Below, piece after piece: positions 6,666 through 13,752 of a DNA stretch of 18,343 bases. A program made the translations under genes and the position numbers. Each line of letters begins with the position of its first letter. Within the stretch, counting starts at the first letter, position 1. The notes beneath the pieces were generated by a model. It was not told where the DNA came from. It made no database searches and saw only the letters and a program-made list of their open reading frames with translations. The DNA lies in the NCBI GenBank assembly GCA_045805565.1, contig JBJMKZ010000044.1, forward strand, positions 1 through 18,343, written 5' to 3'. Origin of the DNA: DATAEY01 sp045805565 (lineage in GTDB: Bacteria; Actinomycetota; Thermoleophilia; Solirubrobacterales; Solirubrobacteraceae).

Positions 6666-7918
6666 TGACCGAGATCGAGCGGCGCCTGGCGGAGCTTCGC
6701 AGGTTGGGGCTCTATCGCCGGCTGCGCATGGTGAGCGGCCCCCAGGGGCCGCGCGTGGTGCTCGAGGGCCGGCCCGTGCTGCTGCTGTGCTCGAACAACT
6801 ACCTGGGGCTGGCCGACCACCCGCGCGTGCGGGAGGCGGCGGCCGACGCCGCCATGCGCTGGGGCGTGGGCGCCGGGGCGTCGCGCCTGGTCTCCGGCTC
6901 GATGACCGTCCACCGGCGCCTGGAGGAGGCGCTGGCGGAGTTCGAGGGGACCGAGGCGGCGCTGCTGTTCGGGTCCGGCTACCTGGCCAATACCGGGGTG
7001 ATCGCGGCGCTGGCCGAGGGCGGGTTCGTGTTCTCGGACGCGCTGAACCACGCGTCGATCGTCGACGGCTGCCGGCTGGCCGGCGCCGAGAAGTTCGTCT
7101 ACCGGCACGCGGACACCGACCACCTGGAGTGGGGACTGCGGCGCGCCGGCGGCGCGCCTTCGCTGATCGTCACCGACAGCGTGTTCTCGATGGACGGCGA
7201 CGTGGCGCCGCTCGAGGAGATCTGTGACCTGGCCGCCCGCTATCGCGCCCGCGTGATGGTGGACGAGGCCCACGCCACCGGTGCGCTGGGCCCCGGCGGC
7301 CGGGGCGCGGTGGCGGACGCGGGCCTCGAGGACGAGGTCGACGTGATCGTGGGCACGCTGGGCAAGGCGCTGGGGTCCTACGGTGCCTACGTCGCCTGCG
7401 ACGAGGTGCTGGCCGCCTACCTGATCAACACCGCCCGCACGCTGATCTTCTCGACCGCCCTGCCGCCGCCCGCGGTGGCGGGAGCGCTTGCCGCCTTGGA
7501 GCTGCTCGACGAGCAGCCGCGTCGGGTCGAGCGCCTGGCGGCCAACGCCACGCTGCTGCGGGCGGAGCTGGAGGCGGAGGGCTTCGACACGGGTCCCTCC
7601 CGTACGCAGATCGTCCCCCTGGTCGTCGGCGACGCCCGCCTGGCGGTGCGCTTCTGCGACGCTGCGCTCGCCCGCGGCGTGTTCGCCCAGGCGATCCGTC
7701 CGCCCAGCGTCCCGGAGGGAGGATCGCGGCTGCGCCTGGCCGTGATGGCGTCGCACGGCAAGCAGGAGCTGCGCGAGGCGGCTCGCGAGCTGGGCGCCGC
7801 CGCCGGGGAGGCGGGCTTCGAGCCGCGGTCGGCGAACGCCCCGACCGCCGCTCACGCCGTGGCACGGGCGGCCCTGTTCGACGGCGAATCGCCCGAGACC
7901 GCCGCCCGCGCGGCCTGA
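6665..7918 (+). CDS. bioF: 8-amino-7-oxononanoate synthase
   Basis: A 417-residue PLP enzyme of the alpha-oxoamine synthase family. It condenses pimeloyl-ACP or -CoA with L-alanine, the first step of the biotin ring pathway. Lys234 in GTLGKALGSYG is the PLP-binding lysine, close to Lys236 in E. coli. VMVDEAHATGALG (198-210) carries the Asp200 and His203 that hold the cofactor, and His129 (ALNHASIVDG) stacks on it. Other oxoamine synthases such as Kbl share these motifs; the bio context decides the call. The C-terminus is about 30 residues longer than usual, Ala-rich and probably disordered. The ATG overlaps the bioB stop by one base, with GGGGGG just upstream as a ribosome-binding site. Confidence 0.93.
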   Translation: MTEIERRLAELRRLGLYRRLRMVSGPQGPRVVLEGRPVLLLCSNNYLGLADHPRVREAAADAAMRWGVGAGASRLVSGSMTVHRRLEEALAEFEGTEAALLFGSGYLANTGVIAALAEGGFVFSDALNHASIVDGCRLAGAEKFVYRHADTDHLEWGLRRAGGAPSLIVTDSVFSMDGDVAPLEEICDLAARYRARVMVDEAHATGALGPGGRGAVADAGLEDEVDVIVGTLGKALGSYGAYVACDEVLAAYLINTARTLIFSTALPPPAVAGALAALELLDEQPRRVERLAANATLLRAELEAEGFDTGPSRTQIVPLVVGDARLAVRFCDAALARGVFAQAIRPPSVPEGGSRLRLAVMASHGKQELREAARELGAAAGEAGFEPRSANAPTAAHAVARAALFDGESPETAARAA

Positions 7919-7935
7919 TCCAGGCGCACGGCGCG

Positions 7936-8688
7936 GTGCGAGGCTGCTTCGTCACCGGCACCGACACCGCGGCCGGCAAGACGGTCGTGGCGGGCGCGAT
8001 CGTCGCGGCCCTGGCGGCCGGGGGAGAGCGGGTGGCGGCGCGCAAGCCGGTCCTGACCGGGACCGACGAGGCTTCAGGCTCCGGGTGGCCGCCCGACCAC
8101 GAGCTGCTGGCCGCCGCCGCCGGCGCCGCCGACCCCAACGACGTCGCCCCGCTGCGCTTCGGGCCGGCGGTCTCTCCACACCTGGCCGCCCAGCTCGCCG
8201 GCCGGCCCATCGAGGCGGCGCGCCTGGTGGGCTCGGCCCGCGCGGCGGCAGCCGGCGCCGACGCGCTGGTGGTGGAGGGAGTGGGCGGACCGCTGGTGCC
8301 CCTGAGCGCGGGCTACAGCGTCCGCGACCTGGCGTGCGACCTCGCTCTACCGGTGGTGGTGTCCGCCCGTCCCGGGCTCGGGACGATCAACCACTCGCTG
8401 CTCGCGCTGGAGGCGCTGCGCTCGGTTGGTCTCGAGGTCGTCGGCGTCGTGCTCACTCCGTGGCCGCGCGAACCGAGCGTGATGGAGCGTTCCAATCGCG
8501 ACACGATCGCGCAGCTGGGCCGGGTTGACGTCGCCACCCTGCCGCGCCTGGCGGGCCCGGACCCCCGGGCCCTCGCCGCGGCCGGCGCCGGCCTGCCGCT
8601 GGATCGCTGGCTGCGGCCGGCCGGTCGCGGCTACGGCGCGCCGGTCGCCCGGCCGTTGGCGTTCGGGTCCGGCGCGACCCCCCCGTAG
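7936..8688 (+). CDS. bioD: ATP-dependent dethiobiotin synthetase
   Basis: A 250-residue P-loop enzyme that closes the ureido ring of dethiobiotin from 7,8-diaminopelargonic acid, CO2 and ATP. The P-loop is GTDTAAGKT (residues 8-16, Lys15). Lys37 in RKPVLTG matches the catalytic Lys37 of E. coli, and VEGVGGPLVPL is the conserved Glu-Gly block. The start is a GTG at 7936, 17 nt after bioF, with a weak ribosome-binding site. The last 19 codons, including the stop, run into the convergent carotenoid oxygenase gene (58 bp shared). The tail there (PAGRGYGAPVARPLAFGSGATPP) looks non-conserved, as if the original stop was lost. bioA, needed for the step between bioF and bioD, is absent from the window. 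Confidence 0.93.
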   Translation: MRGCFVTGTDTAAGKTVVAGAIVAALAAGGERVAARKPVLTGTDEASGSGWPPDHELLAAAAGAADPNDVAPLRFGPAVSPHLAAQLAGRPIEAARLVGSARAAAAGADALVVEGVGGPLVPLSAGYSVRDLACDLALPVVVSARPGLGTINHSLLALEALRSVGLEVVGVVLTPWPREPSVMERSNRDTIAQLGRVDVATLPRLAGPDPRALAAAGAGLPLDRWLRPAGRGYGAPVARPLAFGSGATPP

Positions 8689-10088
8689 TAGTCGCCGTGG
8701 AAGCCGAACGGGATGTGGTGCGGCACCCGCGCCCGCGCCAGCTCGCCGAGGTCCGCGGCGTCGAGCACCAGCAGGAACGAGCTGGCCGAGCCGGCATCGA
8801 GCGTCACCGACAGCAGGACGCCGGCGTCCTCGCGCTCGCCGCCGGGCTCGGGCACGAAGACCGGCTCGCCCGGGTAGCAGCCCTCCTCGCGCCAGACGCG
8901 CGCGGTCCGCTCGTCGACGTCCACCTTGACGATCTGGTCGAGCCACGTTCCGGGACCCTGGCCGGCTCCGTACACGTACCGGTAGGGCCGCCCGTTGCAG
9001 CGCCGGTAGGAGATCCGGGGCAGCTCGAGGCTCTGGTCGGCGAGCGGCTCGTGGGTGACCCGTCCCGACTCCAGCGCCAGGCGGAAGCGGCGCAGCCGCG
9101 GCGACGGAACTCGGGGGTCGTCGGCCCGGACCGAGTCGAGGTAGAGGGCGCCGATGATCGCCGGGTCCTCGTACGCGCACACGTCCACGACCACCTCGCC
9201 GTCGTGCTCGAAGGCGTTGACGTGGTGGAAGCCGAAGCAGGGATCGGTCTCGTAGGTTCCTCGCAGCTCGCCGGTGTCGCGGTCGACCACCAGCAGCCGC
9301 GTCCCGCGCTCGGGCTCCCAGCGGTAGTTCTCGATGTAGGGGCGGCCGCTCAGCGCCAGGCTCGCCGGGTTCACCACCAGGGGGAACTCGGCCAGGACCA
9401 GGAAGCGCTCGGACATGCCGAAGCTGTGCACGTATCCGGGCTCGCGCACCGGCAGCGAGGCGATCAGGCGCTGCTGCCCGCGGTCGCGCCGGGCGAAGAA
9501 GCGGTAATGGCTGCGGGGGCCGAGCTTGACCGCGAAGTTGACCAGCTCGCCGCGATCGGGATCGTGGTGCGGGTGGGCGGTGGTGAGCTGGCCGGGAGCA
9601 CGGTAGGCGACTCCGGCAGCCTCCAGCGTGGTGGCATCGAAGACCACCGGCAGCGGCGTCTCGGTCATGGCGATGAACTCGTCCCCCAGGCGGGACACGT
9701 TGACGTTGGCGTTGTCGGTCGTGACCGGCCGGAACGCCGACGCCACCCGCTTGAACAGCGAGCGGCACGGGTCGGTGGCGAACTCCGAGAAGGCCAGGCG
9801 TCCGGTCCGCTCGGCCTCGCGGTAGGCGCGGCTGTGGAGGAAGCGGTTGGCGTAGGAGACGCCGCCGTCGGCGAACGAGAAGCGGTGGAGCATGGCCAGG
9901 CCGTCGAACCAGTGGGCCAGACCGCGGTCCCCCACCTCGAACCGGGCGGGGCCCGTCCTCAGCAGGCTCCCCGCCAGCCAGGGCGGCAGGGAACCGTGGA
10001 CCGGGAGCTCGTCGATCTCGACCTCGGCGTCGAGGCTGGAGAATCCCAGCCGGTGGTCGCGGGCGGTGGCGGTGACGGTGGCTTCCAC
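8631..10088 (-). CDS. Carotenoid cleavage oxygenase (RPE65/CCO family)
   Basis: A 485-residue non-haem Fe(II) dioxygenase with the beta-propeller fold; it cuts a conjugated double bond in carotenoids or related polyenes to give aldehydes or ketones. The four iron-binding histidines are all visible: His172 (AHPHHD), His221 (YVHSFG), one of His288/289 (FGFHHVNAFE) and His464 (PFGFHGDY). The N-terminal DELPVHGSLPPWLAGSLLRTGP is the typical family opening. The GTG start has GGGAAGGA upstream (minus strand), 5-6 bases away, and a promoter with a 17-bp spacer. The gene is divergent from a PadR regulator that probably controls it. The substrate and the bond cut cannot be told; no phytoene synthase, desaturase or cyclase is nearby, so the carotenoid must come from elsewhere. 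The 3' end overlaps bioD. Confidence 0.94.
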   Translation of the reverse strand: MEATVTATARDHRLGFSSLDAEVEIDELPVHGSLPPWLAGSLLRTGPARFEVGDRGLAHWFDGLAMLHRFSFADGGVSYANRFLHSRAYREAERTGRLAFSEFATDPCRSLFKRVASAFRPVTTDNANVNVSRLGDEFIAMTETPLPVVFDATTLEAAGVAYRAPGQLTTAHPHHDPDRGELVNFAVKLGPRSHYRFFARRDRGQQRLIASLPVREPGYVHSFGMSERFLVLAEFPLVVNPASLALSGRPYIENYRWEPERGTRLLVVDRDTGELRGTYETDPCFGFHHVNAFEHDGEVVVDVCAYEDPAIIGALYLDSVRADDPRVPSPRLRRFRLALESGRVTHEPLADQSLELPRISYRRCNGRPYRYVYGAGQGPGTWLDQIVKVDVDERTARVWREEGCYPGEPVFVPEPGGEREDAGVLLSVTLDAGSASSFLLVLDAADLGELARARVPHHIPFGFHGDYYGGVAPDPNANGRATGAP

Positions 10089-10114
10089 GGCTTCCTTCCC
10101 TGGTAGTCTGAGCT

Positions 10115-10137
10115 GGACGGATCAGAGCATACCGTCC
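10115..10137. promoter_or_regulatory. Candidate PadR operator
   Basis: A perfect inverted repeat GGACGG-N11-CCGTCC spans 10115-10137 and covers the carotenoid oxygenase -10 box (10126-10131). A second, weaker inverted repeat, TCTGA-N10-TCAGA, lies at 10107-10126. A regulator bound here would block the oxygenase promoter. It does not match the ATGT-N8-ACAT site known for some PadR proteins, so the assignment rests on position and symmetry. Confidence 0.45.
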
Positions 10138-10154
10138 TGTTTGGACTATTGCAA
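10126..10154 (-). promoter_or_regulatory. Promoter of the carotenoid oxygenase gene
   Basis: On the minus strand: -35 TTGCAA (10154-10149), exactly 17 bp, then -10 TATGCT (10131-10126). RNA would start near 10119, giving a leader of about 30 nt with GGGAAGGA before the GTG at 10088. The -35 hexamer is self-complementary and contains the TTG start codon of the PadR gene on the other strand. Confidence 0.65.
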
Positions 10155-10664
10155 CACGAGATTCGGCTGACCCCCACTTCGTACATCGTCCTGGGCCTGC
10201 TCGACCAGGCCGGCGAGGCGACTCCGTACGAGCTCAAGCGGAGGGTGGCGGTGGGCGTGGGTAACTTCTGGTCCCTGCAGCACGCGCAGCTCTACAGCGA
10301 GCCCGAGCGCCTGGCCCGCGCCGGCTACCTGACCGAGGAGCGCGAGACGGGCGGCAGACGGCGCAAGCGCTACGCCATCACCCGCCGTGGTCGCGCGGCC
10401 CTGCACGAGTGGCTGGCGGCGTCCACGCCCGGGCTGGCCGAGCTGCGCGATCCCGGGCTGCTCAAGCTCTACCTGGGGGGCGATCCCGCCGTCCTCGCCG
10501 CCGCTCAGCTGGAGGCTCACGAGCGCAAGCTGCGCGAATACCAGCGCATTCGGGCGGCCGACGACGGCGCGGGCCCGCGGGGCCCCTGGCTGACGCTCGA
10601 CGCCGGCATCGGTCACGAGCGCGAATGGGTGCGCTACTGGCGCCGGCTGCGGGACGCGCGATGA
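10149..10664 (+). CDS. PadR-family transcriptional regulator
   Basis: A 171-residue winged-helix regulator. The N-terminal domain has the family pattern: LTPTSYIVLGLLDQAGEATPYELK, the recognition helix region FWSLQHAQLYSEPERL, then the wing GYLTEERETGGRRRKRYAITRRGRAAL. The C-terminal part (about 95-171) is the helical dimerisation region. PadR proteins usually repress a neighbouring gene and let go when they bind a small, often aromatic or hydrophobic, molecule. Here the divergent carotenoid oxygenase is the likely target. The TTG at 10149 is the only reasonable start; there is no Shine-Dalgarno sequence and no clear promoter (TACCGT at 10130-10135 is possible). The end overlaps the next gene by four bases (ATGA). 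Confidence 0.9.
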   Translation: MQHEIRLTPTSYIVLGLLDQAGEATPYELKRRVAVGVGNFWSLQHAQLYSEPERLARAGYLTEERETGGRRRKRYAITRRGRAALHEWLAASTPGLAELRDPGLLKLYLGGDPAVLAAAQLEAHERKLREYQRIRAADDGAGPRGPWLTLDAGIGHEREWVRYWRRLRDAR

Positions 10665-11014
10665 CCCGCGCGGGGCCCTACCGGCTCACCCTGCGCCATG
10701 GGCCCAGGGTCGACCACGAGCGCTTCCAGTCGCTCGACCGGGCCCTCGACGCGCTCGAGGCCCGCCTCGGGGAGCTCGGGCCGTCCGGCCGCCGGGAGGC
10801 AGTCGATCTGCGCTACCGGCGCATCGAGCCGGTCGAGCAGGTCGCCGCACGCGGTGAGATAGCTGGTCCCAGGAGGCTGCGGGCCGGCGTCGACGTGCGG
10901 GGTGACGGCTCGACCGAGGCCTTCACCGGGCGCCTGCGGCGCCGGCTGGTGGACCAGCGGGCCGGCGAGACCGCCTACCAGGCTCTGCGCAGGATGCTCG
11001 AGGGCGCCGGCTAG
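10661..11014 (+). CDS. Small protein of unknown function
   Basis: A 117-residue protein that I do not recognise. It is rich in Arg and acidic residues, has no membrane segment, signal sequence or cysteine, and looks alpha-helical: DRALDALEARLGEL (about 27-40), a middle part with RRIEPVEQVAARGEI, and a C-terminal helix around AYQALRRMLEGAG. A short beta-like stretch (LRAGVDVRGDGSTEAFTGR) lies before it. The ATG overlaps the stop of the PadR gene (ATGA), so it is co-translated with the regulator. Its TAG stop shares the bases CTAG with the stop of the convergent metallopeptidase gene. Confidence 0.75.
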   Translation: MTRAGPYRLTLRHGPRVDHERFQSLDRALDALEARLGELGPSGRREAVDLRYRRIEPVEQVAARGEIAGPRRLRAGVDVRGDGSTEAFTGRLRRRLVDQRAGETAYQALRRMLEGAG

Positions 11015-11664
11015 AGCACCAGCAGCTCGCCGTAGCGCCGCAGCCACCGCTGATGCACCCGGTAGTCGGGGCAGTGGCGCTCGAGCAGGGCCCAGAAGCG
11101 CGGCGAGTGGTCGGCGACCTGCAGGTGGCAGACCTCGTGCCAGACGACCGCGTCGAGCACCGGCGCCGGCGCCAGCAGCAGGCGCCAGTTGAAGCTCATG
11201 GCCCCGGTGGGCGAGCAGCTCGCCCAGCGGGTCCGCTGGCCCCGGATCGTCAGTCCGCCGTGATGCAGCCCGGCCGCCCGGCAGGCGGCATCCAGCCTGG
11301 GCTCGACCTCGATCCTCGCCCGGCGCCGGTACCAGCGCTCCATCGCCCCGCGCCGGTCGCCGGCGGGTACCAGCAGGCGATCGCCGCGTCGCGCCACCCG
11401 GGTGCGCCCGGGCTGCGCCACCAGCTCCAGCCGCTCGCCCAGATACGGCACCATCCGGTCGCCCAGCCCCAGCTCCCCGGCCGCCTCGGCCAGCGTCCGC
11501 AGCCGCCGCTCCACCCACGGGCGAAGCTCGGCGATGGCCGCCGCGGCGTCGCGCTCGCCCGCGCGGCGTGGAAGCACCACCTCGACGCCCTCGTGCAGGT
11601 CCACGCTGATCCGCACGCGCCGGGCCCGCGGCGAGCGGCGGATGCGATAGGGGATCTCGTCCAC
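11011..11664 (-). CDS. YgjP-like zinc metallopeptidase (DUF45/SprT-like)
   Basis: A 217-residue protein with the YgjP/DUF45 zinc-binding site: HEVCHLQVADHSPRFW, that is HExxHxxxxxH with His176, Glu177, His180 and His186. The preceding block RWASCSPTGAMSFNWRLLLAP is also typical. Members are predicted cytoplasmic metal-dependent hydrolases, some near DNA-repair or restriction genes, mostly without known substrate. The frame also has a TTG at 11673, but a -10 box (TATCTT) covers that codon and lies 7 nt before the GTG at 11664, so I prefer the GTG. It is divergent from the 95-residue protein and convergent with the 117-residue one. Confidence 0.88.
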   Translation of the reverse strand: MDEIPYRIRRSPRARRVRISVDLHEGVEVVLPRRAGERDAAAAIAELRPWVERRLRTLAEAAGELGLGDRMVPYLGERLELVAQPGRTRVARRGDRLLVPAGDRRGAMERWYRRRARIEVEPRLDAACRAAGLHHGGLTIRGQRTRWASCSPTGAMSFNWRLLLAPAPVLDAVVWHEVCHLQVADHSPRFWALLERHCPDYRVHQRWLRRYGELLVL

Positions 11665-11671
11665 GCACGCC

Positions 11672-11699
11672 AAGATACGCGGCCGCTCGGCGCGATAAT
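11672..11699. promoter_or_regulatory. Head-to-head leaderless promoter pair
   Basis: Minus strand: TATCTT (11677-11672), 7 nt before the metallopeptidase GTG. Plus strand: GATAAT (11694-11699), 6 nt before the ATG at 11706. The two -10 boxes are 16 bp apart, so each -35 region would fall on the other's -10 box. No Shine-Dalgarno sequence is seen on either side. Confidence 0.55.
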
Positions 11700-11705
11700 C
11701 GGGCC

Positions 11706-11993
11706 ATGCGCGATCGCTGGCGGGTGCGGCTGCCGCCCGGAGTCAAGCCGCCCTTCGACGTCTACGTCAACGGGGTGCCCCAGCGTCGGGGGGCCGACTA
11801 CGACTACCGCGACGGCGCGCTGTTGTTCGATCGCCCGCTGGCCAAGGAGGGCAAGCTCGGGCTCTGGCGCTGGTTCCTCGGCGCCTGGGGCATCGGCACC
11901 TACCGCCAGAACGACAGCGTGGACGTCGCCTACGAGGTGCGCGGGCGCCCGTTCGTGGCCCACGCGCTCGAGATCGAACCGCCCGGGCGCTGA
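11706..11993 (+). CDS. Small protein of unknown function
   Basis: A complete 95-residue protein of unknown role. It reads as a compact beta-rich domain: RWRVRLPPGVKPPFDVYVNGVPQ, then DYDYRDGALLFDRPLAKE, an aromatic central stretch GLWRWFLGAWGIGTY, and DSVDVAYEVRGRPFVAHALEI. The central stretch could be a hairpin or a short membrane-facing loop but is too short for a transmembrane helix. No Cys and no catalytic motif is visible. The ATG follows GATAAT by 6 nt, so the transcript is probably leaderless. It ends before a strong palindrome. Confidence 0.8.
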   Translation: MRDRWRVRLPPGVKPPFDVYVNGVPQRRGADYDYRDGALLFDRPLAKEGKLGLWRWFLGAWGIGTYRQNDSVDVAYEVRGRPFVAHALEIEPPGR

Positions 11994-11996
11994 ACC

Positions 11997-12037
11997 AGGC
12001 GCCTCGACCCGCCGGCGGCCGGCCGCCGTCGGCGCCT
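11997..12037. terminator. GC-rich stem-loop between convergent genes, likely bidirectional terminator
   Basis: A perfect 16-bp palindrome CGGCGGCCGGCCGCCG (12013-12028) is flanked by a further CCG/CGG pair after one mismatch, and by outer arms AGGCGCC (11997-12003) and GGCGCCT (12031-12037). It fills the 43-bp gap between the stops of the 95-residue protein and metF. There is no T-tract, as is common for actinobacterial terminators. Confidence 0.6.
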
Positions 12038-12960
12038 CAGATCCCGGCTGGCGCGCCGGCCAGGCGCGGATCCAGGCTCTGCGCCCAGGGCCGTTGAAGC
12101 CGCAGCGCCGAGACGATGGCGCGCGTGGCCGGGGAGCGATTGAGCGTGTAGAAGTGGACGCCGGGCGCGCCGCGGCGCAGGAGGTCGGCGCATTGCAGGG
12201 TGGCGTAGGCGACTCCGAGCTGCATCACCGCGTCGGGGTCGTCGGCCCGCAACTCGAGCTGGGCCAGCAGCGCGGGCGGGATCGAGGCGCCGCACATCGC
12301 GGTGAACCGCTTGATCTGGTCCACGTTGGTGATGGGCATGATGCCGGGGACGATCGGCAGGTCGATTCCCGCCGCCCGCGCCTCGACCATGAAGTCGAAG
12401 TACAGCTCGTTGTCGAAGAACAGCTGCGTGATGAGGAATCGCGCGCCGGCGGCGATCTTCTCCTTGAGGAAGCGGATGTCGTGAGCGAGATCGGGCGCCT
12501 CCGGATGCACCTCGGGAAAGCAGGCCGCCCCGATGCAGAAGTCGTAGCGCTCGGTGATGAGCCGGGCGAGTTCGGTCGAGTAGGACAGGCCCCCGGGGGT
12601 CGGGCGCCACTCCGTCTCCCCCCGGGGCGGGTCACCGCGCAGCGCGAGGACGTTGTCGATCCCCGCGGCCTGCACCTGGTCGAGGATCTCGATCAGCTGC
12701 TCGCGGGTCGTCCCCACGCAGCTGAGGTGGGCCATCGCCTCGATCCCCAGTTCGCGCTTGATCCACTTGGTCAGCTCGACCGTGCGCTCCCGCGTGGACC
12801 CGCCGGCGCCGTAGGTCACCGACACGAACGACGGCTCGAGCACCCGCAGGGTGCGCAGGGTCTCCTGCAGCCTGCTCTCCCCCTCCTCCGTCTTGGGTGG
12901 GAAGAACTCGAACGAGAACACCGGCTCGTCGCTGGTCGCGAGTATCTGGTCGATGCGCAT
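12037..12960 (-). CDS. metF: 5,10-methylenetetrahydrofolate reductase
   Basis: A 307-residue FAD enzyme of one-carbon metabolism; it reduces 5,10-methylene-THF to 5-methyl-THF, the methyl donor for methionine synthase. FSFEFFPPKTEEGE carries the catalytic Glu18 (Glu28 in E. coli). FVSVTYGAGGSTRERT, AHLSCVGTTREQL, VLALRGDPP, RFLITQLFFDN and PIVPGIMPITNVDQIKRF are the standard blocks of the TIM barrel. The length fits the short bacterial form with no regulatory domain. The ATG at 12960 has a -10 box (TAGAAT) 9 nt upstream, inside the end of the GNAT gene, so it probably has its own leaderless transcript as well as read-through. No SAM or cobalamin riboswitch fits in the 12-nt gap. Confidence 0.95.
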   Translation of the reverse strand: MRIDQILATSDEPVFSFEFFPPKTEEGESRLQETLRTLRVLEPSFVSVTYGAGGSTRERTVELTKWIKRELGIEAMAHLSCVGTTREQLIEILDQVQAAGIDNVLALRGDPPRGETEWRPTPGGLSYSTELARLITERYDFCIGAACFPEVHPEAPDLAHDIRFLKEKIAAGARFLITQLFFDNELYFDFMVEARAAGIDLPIVPGIMPITNVDQIKRFTAMCGASIPPALLAQLELRADDPDAVMQLGVAYATLQCADLLRRGAPGVHFYTLNRSPATRAIVSALRLQRPWAQSLDPRLAGAPAGI

Positions 12961-12969
12961 GAGCAGCGG

Positions 12970-12975
12970 ATTCTA
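12970..12975 (-). promoter_or_regulatory. -10 box TAGAAT for metF, overlapping the upstream stop codon
   Basis: TAGAAT on the minus strand ends 9 nt before the metF ATG. Its first three bases are the TAG stop codon of the GNAT gene. Confidence 0.5.
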
Positions 12976-13752
12976 GGCCGCGACGCCCCCTCCGCCGCGA
13001 CGGCGTTCCCACATCTCGATCACGCCGAGCTCGCGGTAACCGAGGCGGGCGTAGAGCGGGCGGCCCATCGCCGTCGCCTGCAGCGAGGTGGTTGCGCAGC
13101 ACCGTTCGCGGGCGTCGATCAGCGCCTGGCGCATGAGCCCGGTGCCCAGGCCGCGCCCCCGTGTCTCGGGCAGCGTCCCCACGTTCCAGATCCCGCAATC
13201 GTCCCCGGCGTCGAGCGCGAAGACACAGGCGGAGGCCAGCCCGTCGGCTCGCGCCACGTAGACGTGGCCGTGCTCGGGCAGGCGGGCGAACACCCGCGAC
13301 GCGGGCCCCAGCTCCCAGCCGAACGCCGGCTCGAGAATCGCGCACATCTCGTCCACCGTTTGGGCGCGTTCCCAGTCGAGCCCCTCGGCGCCGCCCGCCA
13401 CGTCGATCTCCTCCAGCCGGGCGGCCATGGCCTGGGGGGTGGCGTCGAGGCGGTGGCCGGCACGCTCGAGCGCCTCGCGGGCGCCGAGGTCGCGTTGCGG
13501 TGTCCACACCGTCCAGGCGAGCACCCCCGCCTCGTCGTAGGTGGCGGCGAGCTCGCCGAGCGCAGCCTCCAGCGCCGCGGTGGAGCGGTAGACCACGCTG
13601 TTGAACACCGACCGCCGCGGGAGCTCGGGGCAGACCGAGGCGAGGAGGTCGTCGCGGCGGATCGTCCAGCCGGCGGCGCTTCCTTCACCGACGAGGCCGA
13701 AGAACGCCTCCATGCCGGCCAGCATCCGCCCGTACAGCCCCGCGTCGTCCAT
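12973..13752 (-). CDS. GNAT-family N-acetyltransferase
   Basis: A 259-residue protein whose C-terminal half is a GNAT domain. VYVARADGLASACVFAL and GIWNVGTLPETRGRGLGTGLM form strands 2-4 with the acetyl-CoA-binding RGRGLGT loop, and GRPLYARLGYRELGVIEMWER is the usual final block. The N-terminal half (1-150) looks like a degenerate second GNAT-type domain, so the protein may be a tandem one. The acceptor substrate is unknown. The frame is open 33 codons further upstream, but ATG 13752 overlaps the stop of the preceding hydrolase gene by one base (TGATG), which marks the true start and couples the two. Confidence 0.88.
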   Translation of the reverse strand: MDDAGLYGRMLAGMEAFFGLVGEGSAAGWTIRRDDLLASVCPELPRRSVFNSVVYRSTAALEAALGELAATYDEAGVLAWTVWTPQRDLGAREALERAGHRLDATPQAMAARLEEIDVAGGAEGLDWERAQTVDEMCAILEPAFGWELGPASRVFARLPEHGHVYVARADGLASACVFALDAGDDCGIWNVGTLPETRGRGLGTGLMRQALIDARERCCATTSLQATAMGRPLYARLGYRELGVIEMWERRRGGGGVAA

